Origin: 20CM-2-55-15 sp964633285
GTDB lineage: Bacteria; Acidobacteriota; Terriglobia; 20CM-2-55-15
DNA: 64,000 nucleotides
NCBI GenBank assembly: GCA_964633285.1
Contig: CAZWGA010000003.1
Location: 1-64,000, forward strand
Direction: 5' to 3'
Below the pieces are notes generated by a model. It made no database searches. It was not told the DNA's origin and was given only the letters and a program-made list of their open reading frames with translations. This document shows positions 36,179-42,390 of this stretch, piece after piece; the stretch's first letter is position 1, and each line of letters opens with the position of its first letter. The translations under genes and the position numbers were made by a program.

Positions 36179-36322
36179 GCCCGACGGTTTAAACTTTGTG
36201 GCTTGTTGTAGTTGGGGAAATTGACACCCCACAAAGCGGTTGCCCCGAAAAACCGGTTGGTCTCTTTCGCGGCTCGAAGTTTAGGCAGAAACAGCTTTCA
36301 CGTTAAAAGGAGTCTGAAAGTA

Positions 36323-36535
36323 ATGAGCAGCAAAGAGACAGGCAAGGTAAAGTGGTTCAACAATAAAAAGGGATTTGGTTTTATCGAGAGGGCTTCTGGC
36401 GGAGATGTCTTTGTTCACTATTCGGCTATTGTGAGTGACGGATATAAGACTCTGAAGGAAGGCGACAGCGTCGAGTTCACGATTACCCAGGGACCGAAGG
36501 GCTTCCAAGCCGAAAACGTCGAAAAAATGGCGTAA
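36323..36535 (+). CDS. Cold-shock protein (CspA family)
   Basis: 70-residue single cold-shock domain that binds single-stranded RNA/DNA. RNP1 KGFGFIE and RNP2 VFVHYSAI are intact; the protein starts MSSKETGKVKWFNNKKG. The upstream AAAGGAGTCTGAAAGTA supplies the Shine-Dalgarno. Own promoter and own hairpin terminator, so it is monocistronic. Confidence 0.96.
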   Translation: MSSKETGKVKWFNNKKGFGFIERASGGDVFVHYSAIVSDGYKTLKEGDSVEFTITQGPKGFQAENVEKMA

Positions 36536-36545
36536 GCAAAACTCT

Positions 36546-36584
36546 GGCCCTGCGCTGATGTTGGTCGCAGGGCCTTGTTGTCTT
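36546..36584 (+). terminator. Intrinsic terminator of the cold-shock gene
   Basis: GGCCCTGCG, 11-base loop, CGCAGGGCC (9 bp, perfect) followed by TTGTTGTCTT. It lies 11 bases past the cold-shock stop and 12 bases before the start of the M50/HlyD gene, isolating the two. Confidence 0.85.
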
Positions 36585-36595
36585 CGAAAGTATCG

Positions 36596-38962
36596 ATGGA
36601 GCAAAACCCGCCTCAGACTTACAAGCTCCGGGCAGACCTCGAGTATTCTCCTCAACAACAACAAGGTAAACGGTTCGTCATCGTTAAGGATCCTGTAACT
36701 GGCCGATACTTCCGGTTCAGCGAATCTCAATCCTTCATTTTGGATCTGCTGCATGAACCTGTTGTTTTCTCGACATTGGTTTCCCAAGCCTCCGAAAGCC
36801 TGCGCACAGTAGTTCCTCCCGCAACCGTTGAAGGTTTTCTGCGATCGCTCGATGAGAAGTGGCTCCTGGACACGGCCGCCGTTCGCGAGAAGCTTGCCGA
36901 TATTGAAAATCACCGGCTTCGCGAACGCAACCTCCTTTACTGGAAACTGATGTCCATCAATCCCGAAAAAATTTTTGAATGGCTCCTGCCGCGAACCGCC
37001 TGGGCCTTTACAAAGACGTTCCACTTGTTCGCCGGTCTTTCGATTCTGTCCGGGTTGATCATTACTCTGCTGCATCGGGATGAATTCGCCGGAGGTGTTC
37101 AAACGTTGTTCAACCTGCACGGACTTCTTTTTCTTTGGCTGGTAACGTTCACCGTTATCACGATGCATGAGTTTTCGCACGGTCTGACATGTTGCCACTT
37201 CGGAGGAAAAGTAAGAGAAGTCGGTTTCATGCTCATCTACTTCCAGCCGGCGTTCTATTGCGATGTCAGCGATTCCTGGATGTTTCCATCCAAGCGGCAA
37301 CGGATGTGGGTTACTTTCGCGGGTGGTTACTTCCAGTTGGTGGTATGGGGCGTGTGCACGATCTTATGGCGGATAACGGATACGAACACGGTCATCAATC
37401 AGGTTGCATTAGTCGTCATTGTTTTTGCCGGGCTGCAAACATTGGTGAATTTCAATCCACTAATCAAACTCGACGGGTATTACATCTTGAGTGATTACCT
37501 GGAAATTCCCAATCTTCGAACCAAGGCCATGAATTCACTTTGGGGATGGGTCCGCCGCAAGAACAGCTCGAAGCAACCGTGGCACGAAGAGAAGGCGCAG
37601 TTGATATACGGGCTGGCCTCGATCCTTTTCTCGACGACATTACTCTTGTACGTTTATTCGACCTTGTATACTTGGGCCACGACCAGGTTTGCATTCGCAG
37701 GATTGGTCGGCTTTGCAATGTTTTCAACCTACACACTCAGACGAACTGCGGTGGAGTCGATCGCCGGACTGCGCGCGCTTGCTTCGCGTGCCGCACTTCG
37801 TAAGTATCGAAACGCGGGCATTGTTCTGGCAGCGCTATTGATTGCGTTTGTCGGGCACATGGAATTGAAAATCTCCGCAGACTTCAAGGTTCTGGCGCGG
37901 AAAGAAATGGCCGTCAGAACTGAAACGGAAGGAATTATTGTTGAGATGCTCGTGCACGAGGGCAGTCATGTTTCGCAAAACGAAGTGCTGGCACGATTGC
38001 GGGATTTTGACAAACAACAAAAGATCTCTGAGTTGATGGGTGAGCTTGAATCCAAACGAAGTGAATTGGCTTTGCTCCGGGCGGGCGCGAGACCGGAAGA
38101 GTTGGACCGGAAACAGAAGCTGGTAGACACAAAGCGCGTCGAGCTTGCCAATGCGAGACGCAACCAGGAACAACGAAGCCAGCTTGAACAGACGCTTGAG
38201 CGGAAACGTTCGGAACTGCAGCTTGATCTCCAGACACTGAACCGCACAAAAGAGCTCGTTCAAAGTGGTCTTTCCCCTCGTTCAGATCTGGATAAAGCCC
38301 AAACTGCAGCGAACGTTCGAGAAAGAGAAATCGGAGAAATCCAGGCGTCGATTCGAGTGATAGCTGAGTCATCCGATCGCGAAGCCGACTTGAAAACCCG
38401 GGAACTGGCCGAGGCTGAAAGCGAACTAAAACTGATGAAGGCCGGCAGCCGGCCCGAAGAGATACGGCAGGTTGAAGCGGATGTTCAGAAACTCACCAAT
38501 GAGATAGCGCTTTTGGACCAGGAGTTGTCGAAAACAGAGATTCGAGCTCCCATCGACGGAATTGTGACAACGCCATTTGTAGAGCGGAAATTGAATCAGC
38601 ACCTGGATCCGGGAGAAGAGTTGTGCCGCATCGTGGACGTGTCGCGCGTTGTTGTTGAGATGTCGGTACCTGAAAAAGAAATGGCGGACGTCCGGACCGG
38701 CAACGTGGTTTGGATGAAAGCCCGAAGCTTGCCGGGAGTTGATCTTCAAGGTCGAGTCGATTTCATTGCTCCTGTCGCCCAAACTGTGAATGGTCAGCAG
38801 ATGGTTGTTGTTCGTAGTGAGTTGGAAAACGGAAATGCCCTGTTGAAACCTGAGATGACGGGCGTTGCCAAGATTTATTCGGGTGATCGGCGAATCGTAG
38901 ACATCGCAAGCCGCCGGCTGATCCGCTGGATACGCACGGAATTCTGGGATCTCCTTCCTTAG
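36596..38962 (+). CDS. Site-2-protease-like M50 membrane peptidase fused to an HlyD-type adaptor
   Basis: 788 residues with three parts. An N-terminal domain (1-95, KRFVIVKDPVTGRYFRFSES) resembles the PqqD-like module seen in peptide-maturation proteins. A polytopic M50 zinc metalloprotease segment (about 130-420) has the HExxH motif HEFSH at 191-195 and third-ligand region NPLIKLDGYY near 292. A C-terminal HlyD adaptor (about 420-788) has a lipoyl half, a long coiled coil and the barrel-sandwich return (TEIRAPIDGIVTTPF). Such fusions are annotated as efflux adaptors of unknown cargo. It stands alone on the plus strand just before the riboswitch/micropeptide region; cargo or substrate could be those peptides (inference). 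ATG at 36596 has a weak Shine-Dalgarno. Confidence 0.85.
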   Translation: MEQNPPQTYKLRADLEYSPQQQQGKRFVIVKDPVTGRYFRFSESQSFILDLLHEPVVFSTLVSQASESLRTVVPPATVEGFLRSLDEKWLLDTAAVREKLADIENHRLRERNLLYWKLMSINPEKIFEWLLPRTAWAFTKTFHLFAGLSILSGLIITLLHRDEFAGGVQTLFNLHGLLFLWLVTFTVITMHEFSHGLTCCHFGGKVREVGFMLIYFQPAFYCDVSDSWMFPSKRQRMWVTFAGGYFQLVVWGVCTILWRITDTNTVINQVALVVIVFAGLQTLVNFNPLIKLDGYYILSDYLEIPNLRTKAMNSLWGWVRRKNSSKQPWHEEKAQLIYGLASILFSTTLLLYVYSTLYTWATTRFAFAGLVGFAMFSTYTLRRTAVESIAGLRALASRAALRKYRNAGIVLAALLIAFVGHMELKISADFKVLARKEMAVRTETEGIIVEMLVHEGSHVSQNEVLARLRDFDKQQKISELMGELESKRSELALLRAGARPEELDRKQKLVDTKRVELANARRNQEQRSQLEQTLERKRSELQLDLQTLNRTKELVQSGLSPRSDLDKAQTAANVREREIGEIQASIRVIAESSDREADLKTRELAEAESELKLMKAGSRPEEIRQVEADVQKLTNEIALLDQELSKTEIRAPIDGIVTTPFVERKLNQHLDPGEELCRIVDVSRVVVEMSVPEKEMADVRTGNVVWMKARSLPGVDLQGRVDFIAPVAQTVNGQQMVVVRSELENGNALLKPEMTGVAKIYSGDRRIVDIASRRLIRWIRTEFWDLLP

Positions 38963-39149
38963 TGTCTAGACTGAACCCCTTACACTTTCAGAAATAGATT
39001 GCTTTTGGCATGTCTCTTTAGGAAAGGACTGTCAACAGAATGACGCCTACTACAAGAGCATGCATTTTTCAAAGAAATCGCGCTTTCCGTGTATTTTTTA
39101 TCGCGATTTGCGCATCTTTACTCTGGGAACGAAAAATTCCGAAATTTTC
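38963..39149. other. Upstream leader region without a supported gene
   Basis: 187 bases between the M50/HlyD stop and the first aptamer. An 8-bp perfect inverted repeat AAATCGCG (39075-39082) / CGCGATTT (39102-39109) encloses a T-rich centre and may be a regulator site for the riboswitch transcript. I see no convincing -35/-10 pair, although the promoter must lie here. A 54-codon frame from 39040 runs into the aptamer and has no support. Confidence 0.4.
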
Positions 39150-39247
39150 CCTTTGTACAGGGCAAATCCGTTCGAAAGACGGAGACGCAAAGCTACAAGG
39201 CTAAAACCTTCCTCGATTAGAGGTCACGCCGGTTGAGCTGCCAAAGG
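39150..39247 (+). ncRNA. GEMM-I (c-di-GMP-I) riboswitch aptamer, first of two
   Basis: Closing stem CCTTTG (39150-39155) with CAAAGG (39242-39247). The conserved core CAGGGCAAA is followed by the P2 hairpin capped by a GAAA tetraloop (TCGAAAGA), the junction ACGCAAAGC (39185-39193), the P3 arm, and the 3' element GAGCTGCC. All match the class I aptamer (Vc2-type). The base aligned with G20 of Vc2 is G, favouring c-di-GMP over cGAMP. No terminator follows directly, so it probably works together with the second aptamer. Confidence 0.9.
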
Positions 39248-39305
39248 CAGGACGCTTGGCGGTTCAAAAGTTAGAAGTGACTTTCGCCAGTTTCCTACCC
39301 GAGCA

Positions 39306-39416
39306 CCTGCTGACAAAGGCAAACCCGCCGAAAGTCGGGGACGCAAAGCTTCGAGACTAACGTCCGGGGGCTACGTCAGTAGTGCTCAGGGATCATGTCG
39401 GTCGGGCTGCCAGAGG
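39306..39416 (+). ncRNA. GEMM-I (c-di-GMP-I) riboswitch aptamer, second of two
   Basis: Core AAAGGCAAACCC, P2 hairpin with GAAA loop (CCGCCGAAAGTCGGGG), junction ACGCAAAGC (39341-39349), P3 arm, and 3' element GGGCTGCC. Closing stem CCTGCTG (39306-39312) with CAGAGG (39411-39416), one bulge. The position equivalent to Vc2 G20 is again G. Its 3' strand is also the 5' strand of the terminator at 39404-39447, so ligand binding and terminator formation exclude each other. Predicted: c-di-GMP turns downstream expression on. Confidence 0.9.
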
Positions 39417-39447
39417 CACACGCCTCGGCAGCCCTTTTCTATTTTTT
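39404..39447 (+). terminator. Riboswitch-controlled intrinsic terminator
   Basis: GGGCTGCC, bulged A, GAGGC, loop ACAC, GCCTC, GGCAGCCC: a 13-bp stem followed by TTTTCTATTTTTT. The left arm is the conserved 3' part of the second aptamer, the usual design of an expression platform. It lies 31 bases before the first micropeptide start. Confidence 0.92.
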
Positions 39448-39478
39448 GAACCCAAATTTTCCAAACAGGAGGATTCAC

Positions 39479-39511
39479 ATGAAAGCAACATTCGCCGTGA
39501 TCTGGATCTAG
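39479..39511 (+). CDS. Micropeptide MKATFAVIWI
   Basis: Ten-codon ORF ending TAG. AGGAGG six bases before the ATG is the strongest Shine-Dalgarno in this region. The ORF is the first thing past the riboswitch terminator. Its last seven codons encode TFAVIWI, repeated at 39668-39709 with only synonymous differences (TTC/TTT, GCC/GCT, GTG/GTA, ATC/ATT). The peptide is hydrophobic with a Trp near the C-terminus. It could be a secreted signal, a RiPP-like precursor or a ribosome-stalling leader peptide; no family is known to me. Confidence 0.75.
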   Translation: MKATFAVIWI

Positions 39512-39572
39512 TCCTCGTCCATCGAAATATCAATGAAACAAGCACAACGATTTGAGATTTTCCGGGGGATCA

Positions 39573-39671
39573 ATGAACGAGAATTCTGCACTTTTGACCG
39601 AAATCATCACGATCGAAGAACTTGAACAAAAGACAGCACCGAGTGCGGTTGCCACGGGGATCTTAGAATGA
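39573..39671 (+). CDS. 32-residue acidic micropeptide
   Basis: Starts MNENSALLTE, continues with an acidic helix-like stretch (IEELEQK) and ends TAPSAVATGILE. Six Glu against one Lys; no Cys. GGGGGATCA precedes the ATG. Its stop TGA overlaps the ATG of the next micropeptide (ATGA at 39668-39671), implying translational coupling. An acidic leader-like half followed by a small-residue/hydrophobic half is the layout of RiPP precursors, but no maturase is next to it. Could also be an immunity or partner peptide. Confidence 0.6.
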   Translation: MNENSALLTEIITIEELEQKTAPSAVATGILE

Positions 39672-39709
39672 GAAGTATGAACAAAACATTTGCTGTAATC
39701 TGGATTTGA
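39668..39709 (+). CDS. Micropeptide MRSMNKTFAVIWI (second TFAVIWI copy)
   Basis: Thirteen codons from the ATG overlapping the previous stop, or ten (MNKTFAVIWI) from the internal ATG at 39677, which would match the first copy in length. Ends TGA. The TFAVIWI part is conserved in protein but not in DNA relative to 39479-39511. GGGGATCTTAGA precedes the first ATG. Confidence 0.72.
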   Translation: MRSMNKTFAVIWI

Positions 39710-39725
39710 GTAACAATCGAAGGCT

Positions 39726-39763
39726 GGCAAACCCAAATTCCAATGTAGCCGTTTGCCTTCTTT
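39726..39763 (+). terminator. Hairpin after the micropeptide genes
   Basis: GGCAAAC (39726-39732) pairs with GTTTGCC (39751-39757), 18-base loop, followed by TTCTTT. It starts 16 bases past the second TFAVIWI stop, consistent with a weak terminator closing the micropeptide transcript. Confidence 0.5.
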
Positions 39764-39774
39764 GCCGCTTTGGA

Positions 39775-39801
39775 GGGACGAAAAACACTTTTTTTTGTCC
39801 C
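39775..39801. terminator. AT-rich hairpin before the HD-GYP gene
   Basis: GGGAC, bulged G, AAAAA pairs with TTTTT GTCCC. It could be a second terminator or a leader structure of the HD-GYP gene, whose GTG start is 45 bases further on. Confidence 0.45.
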
Positions 39802-39846
39802 CAATACGGTAGCTGAGCGTAATACGACGGATTGGAGCGTTAGATT

Positions 39847-42297
39847 GTGCGCTGGCAGGAACAGTCCCGGAATTGCAGACTGTATTTGACGTCAGTATAC
39901 GTTCTGGGATTTCCGTGTGCCTTCCTCTGCCTCAACACTGCAAACAGGTATCCCGCGCAATGGTACTTGCTTACGACACTATCCATCTTTGTTGCGACGA
40001 TTAGCATTCGCATTCCGAGAATCTCGTCCGTCATATCCATGGGCGACGTGTTTACGATTCTGGCGTTGTTGCATTGGGGGCCTGGCCCAGCACTAATCAC
40101 GTATTCACTCGATATCCTCGGTTTACACATAACGGAGGTGGTTAAGAAGCACGGCAGACTATTCAGAGAAAAGGTCCTGCTACACAGATGGGTTTTTAAC
40201 CTTGCCTGCGGTGCCATTTCTATTTGGACAATGTCTTGGTTGTCCCGCACTGTGGATGCTTTTTTCCATCAAGGTCCGTTGAACCTGATAATACGTTTGA
40301 CTGCAATTGCATTGGCATGGTTCCTGACAAACACAATTAGCCTCTCATTGGCGGTATCCTTTTGGAAGAGTCAGAACTTCTTGTCGGTGTGGCGAGAAGG
40401 CCTCTCTTTATCTCTTCTAAACTTTTCGGGTTCTGCAGCAGCAGCTGGTTTGGTGACTGTTTTCTACGAGTGGGCGGGGTCACTTGTCTTCTGGTTGTGT
40501 GTTCCAATCGCCGTCGTTTTTTATCAACTTTACAGCTTTTACGGTCAAAAATATGATCAAGCGCAGACTCACATTAAGCAATTGAACAAGTTGTATCTCG
40601 AAACTGTAGAAGCCTTGGCAAGTGCCGTAGACGCGAAAGATCGTTATACGCACGGCCACGCGAGACGGGTTCAAGCATACGCATCGGAACTTGCGAAGCT
40701 TGTCGGTATCAATGACCGCACCCAACTCCTTGCTATTGAAGCGGGAGCATTACTACATGACATAGGCAAAATTGCAATCCCCGAATACATACTCAATAAG
40801 CCAACCGTTTTGACAGAAACAGAATTTGAGAAGATGAAGATCCATCCTGTCGTTGGAGCAAACATGCTCAGTAGTATCGAGTTCCCTTATCCACTAATCC
40901 CAATGGTGCGGTCTCACCATGAAAGATGGGATGGGCAAGGGTATCCTGAAGGTTTAACAGGTGATCAAATACCACTGAATGCGAGAATCCTGTCTCTCGT
41001 CGATTGCTATGACGCCCTAACTACCCATCGGCCTTATAGAACGCCGATGCCGCGCACACAAATCGTTGAATTCTTCAAGAGGGAAGCTGGCCGATCCTAT
41101 GATCCAAGCTTGGTTCAGATCTTTACAGCCAACTTGGAACGAATCGAGGTTGCAGGTGAATCTGTACTTATTGGGAAACCTGATGTTTGGGGGATTAAAG
41201 ACGCAGTAATAACTGAAGGAGCCCGAAGGCTAGAGAAAGTGCAGCCAACCTTAGCTTACAGCAACGCTTTGAGAACAAATCCGCACGTTCAGCGCGAGCT
41301 TTATTCCGTTTTTGAGTTTGCGCGCGCCGACTTTCAATGTCTGACATCGAAGGAAATTTTTTCCTTTATGTCGAGTAAGCTTGAGAACTTGATTCGTTTC
41401 GATGCCGCGGTTTTTTACGTAGCAGACTTGGTAAACGGCACGATCATTGGCGAATACACTGCAGGGACTGTTGGCGACAAGCTAAGGGGCCTGACTCTCC
41501 CACTCGAGCAGAAGTTGAGCGGTTGGGTAGCGGCGAACAGACAACCTTTATGCAACCTTCCACCGTTTCCGGATTTTCTGAAATGCGTGGAGCCAAAGCC
41601 AGACTTCCTGACGTCCGCAATTGTGCCGTTGAATCGCCAAGGTGAGATTTTGGGCGCTATATCGCTATATAGGACGACTGCGGTAAAGTTCACTGAAGAA
41701 GAATTCCGCCAATTGGAAATCATCGGATCCCAAACAGCTATTCTCTTGGCAAAATGCAACCGGAAAATCCAAGAGAATACTTTATTAGCAGATGAACTCA
41801 CGGACTTGCCAAATGGCTTTCAACTCTACCTTATATTTGATCAAATTGCTGCCGACGCGAGCAGATACGAATATCCGTTAACGCTCTTTTCGATTTACAT
41901 GGACGACATCAAAACGATTCGGCGCCGGTGGGGATATTTAAGCGGCGACCAATCAATTCGTGCTTCAGCAAACTATTTTGCTAAGGAACTTCGTGAAACA
42001 GATTTTCTGGTGCGATACACAAACGAGGAATTCGTAGCTCTCTGTCCAAAAATGAATCGAGAACAGGCCGAAGCGTTGCAGTCTCGTATACAAAATGATC
42101 TCGATCATTTTGTCTTTATGGTAAGGGGAGACTCCGCAATACCACTTCCCGTATCTCTTGGATTGGCTGTTTTCCCCGAAGACGGTACCGACTTAGAAGT
42201 CCTATTAGAGGTTTCGGAGTTTAGAATGCGTGAAGATCGAGAACTCCGACGCGCCGCGAGGCGACCTATAATTCGATCAGTCAACGACCAGTATTAG
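39847..42297 (+). CDS. Membrane HD-GYP phosphodiesterase with GAF and degenerate GGDEF domains
   Basis: 816 residues from a GTG start (GGAG upstream). The N-terminus has about seven or eight hydrophobic helices (to about residue 235). The HD-GYP domain (about 255-430) keeps HGHARR, HDIGKI (about 303), the HHERWDGQGYPEG motif (about 356) and the LVDCYDALTTHRPYR segment, so c-di-GMP hydrolysis is plausible. GAF follows (about 485-640). The C-terminal GGDEF-like domain (about 650-810) has TNEEF instead of GGDEF but retains an RxxD inhibitory-site pattern (RETD) five residues before it, so it may bind rather than make c-di-GMP. It sits directly downstream of two c-di-GMP riboswitches, a plausible feedback. 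Uses more TTA/CTA leucine codons than flanking core genes. Confidence 0.9.
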   Translation: MRWQEQSRNCRLYLTSVYVLGFPCAFLCLNTANRYPAQWYLLTTLSIFVATISIRIPRISSVISMGDVFTILALLHWGPGPALITYSLDILGLHITEVVKKHGRLFREKVLLHRWVFNLACGAISIWTMSWLSRTVDAFFHQGPLNLIIRLTAIALAWFLTNTISLSLAVSFWKSQNFLSVWREGLSLSLLNFSGSAAAAGLVTVFYEWAGSLVFWLCVPIAVVFYQLYSFYGQKYDQAQTHIKQLNKLYLETVEALASAVDAKDRYTHGHARRVQAYASELAKLVGINDRTQLLAIEAGALLHDIGKIAIPEYILNKPTVLTETEFEKMKIHPVVGANMLSSIEFPYPLIPMVRSHHERWDGQGYPEGLTGDQIPLNARILSLVDCYDALTTHRPYRTPMPRTQIVEFFKREAGRSYDPSLVQIFTANLERIEVAGESVLIGKPDVWGIKDAVITEGARRLEKVQPTLAYSNALRTNPHVQRELYSVFEFARADFQCLTSKEIFSFMSSKLENLIRFDAAVFYVADLVNGTIIGEYTAGTVGDKLRGLTLPLEQKLSGWVAANRQPLCNLPPFPDFLKCVEPKPDFLTSAIVPLNRQGEILGAISLYRTTAVKFTEEEFRQLEIIGSQTAILLAKCNRKIQENTLLADELTDLPNGFQLYLIFDQIAADASRYEYPLTLFSIYMDDIKTIRRRWGYLSGDQSIRASANYFAKELRETDFLVRYTNEEFVALCPKMNREQAEALQSRIQNDLDHFVFMVRGDSAIPLPVSLGLAVFPEDGTDLEVLLEVSEFRMREDRELRRAARRPIIRSVNDQY

Positions 42298-42390
42298 CGC
42301 ACCTACCCCTGAGATCCTGCACACATCTTTCTAATGTTCGTTTTGTTTGTTCGGGACTATGATCAACTGGCAAAACGCTCTGAGGTCATA

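Noticed and set aside
36281..37300. 339-codon minus-strand ORF across cspA and the M50/HlyD gene
   Set aside because: It spans a terminator and two well supported genes on the other strand.
39004..39020. Possible sigma-54 promoter (TTGGCATG then TTTA)
   Set aside because: The -24 half fits but the -12 GC is missing, so it cannot be called despite the nearby sigma-54 activator.
39040..39204. A 54-codon ORF running into the first riboswitch
   Set aside because: It overlaps the conserved aptamer core, has no good Shine-Dalgarno and its composition follows RNA structure rather than coding.
39150..39416. Repeated elements that might be a CRISPR-like or direct repeat
   Set aside because: The similarity between the two blocks is confined to riboswitch consensus positions; they are tandem aptamers, not repeats and spacers.
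39150..39416. cGAMP (GEMM-Ib) identity for the aptamers
   Set aside because: Both have G, not A, at the position equivalent to Vc2 G20, which favours c-di-GMP; only a binding assay could settle it.
39532..39624. A 30-codon ORF between the first TFAVIWI peptide and the acidic peptide
   Set aside because: No ribosome-binding site precedes it, and it overlaps out of frame with the better supported 32-codon ORF.
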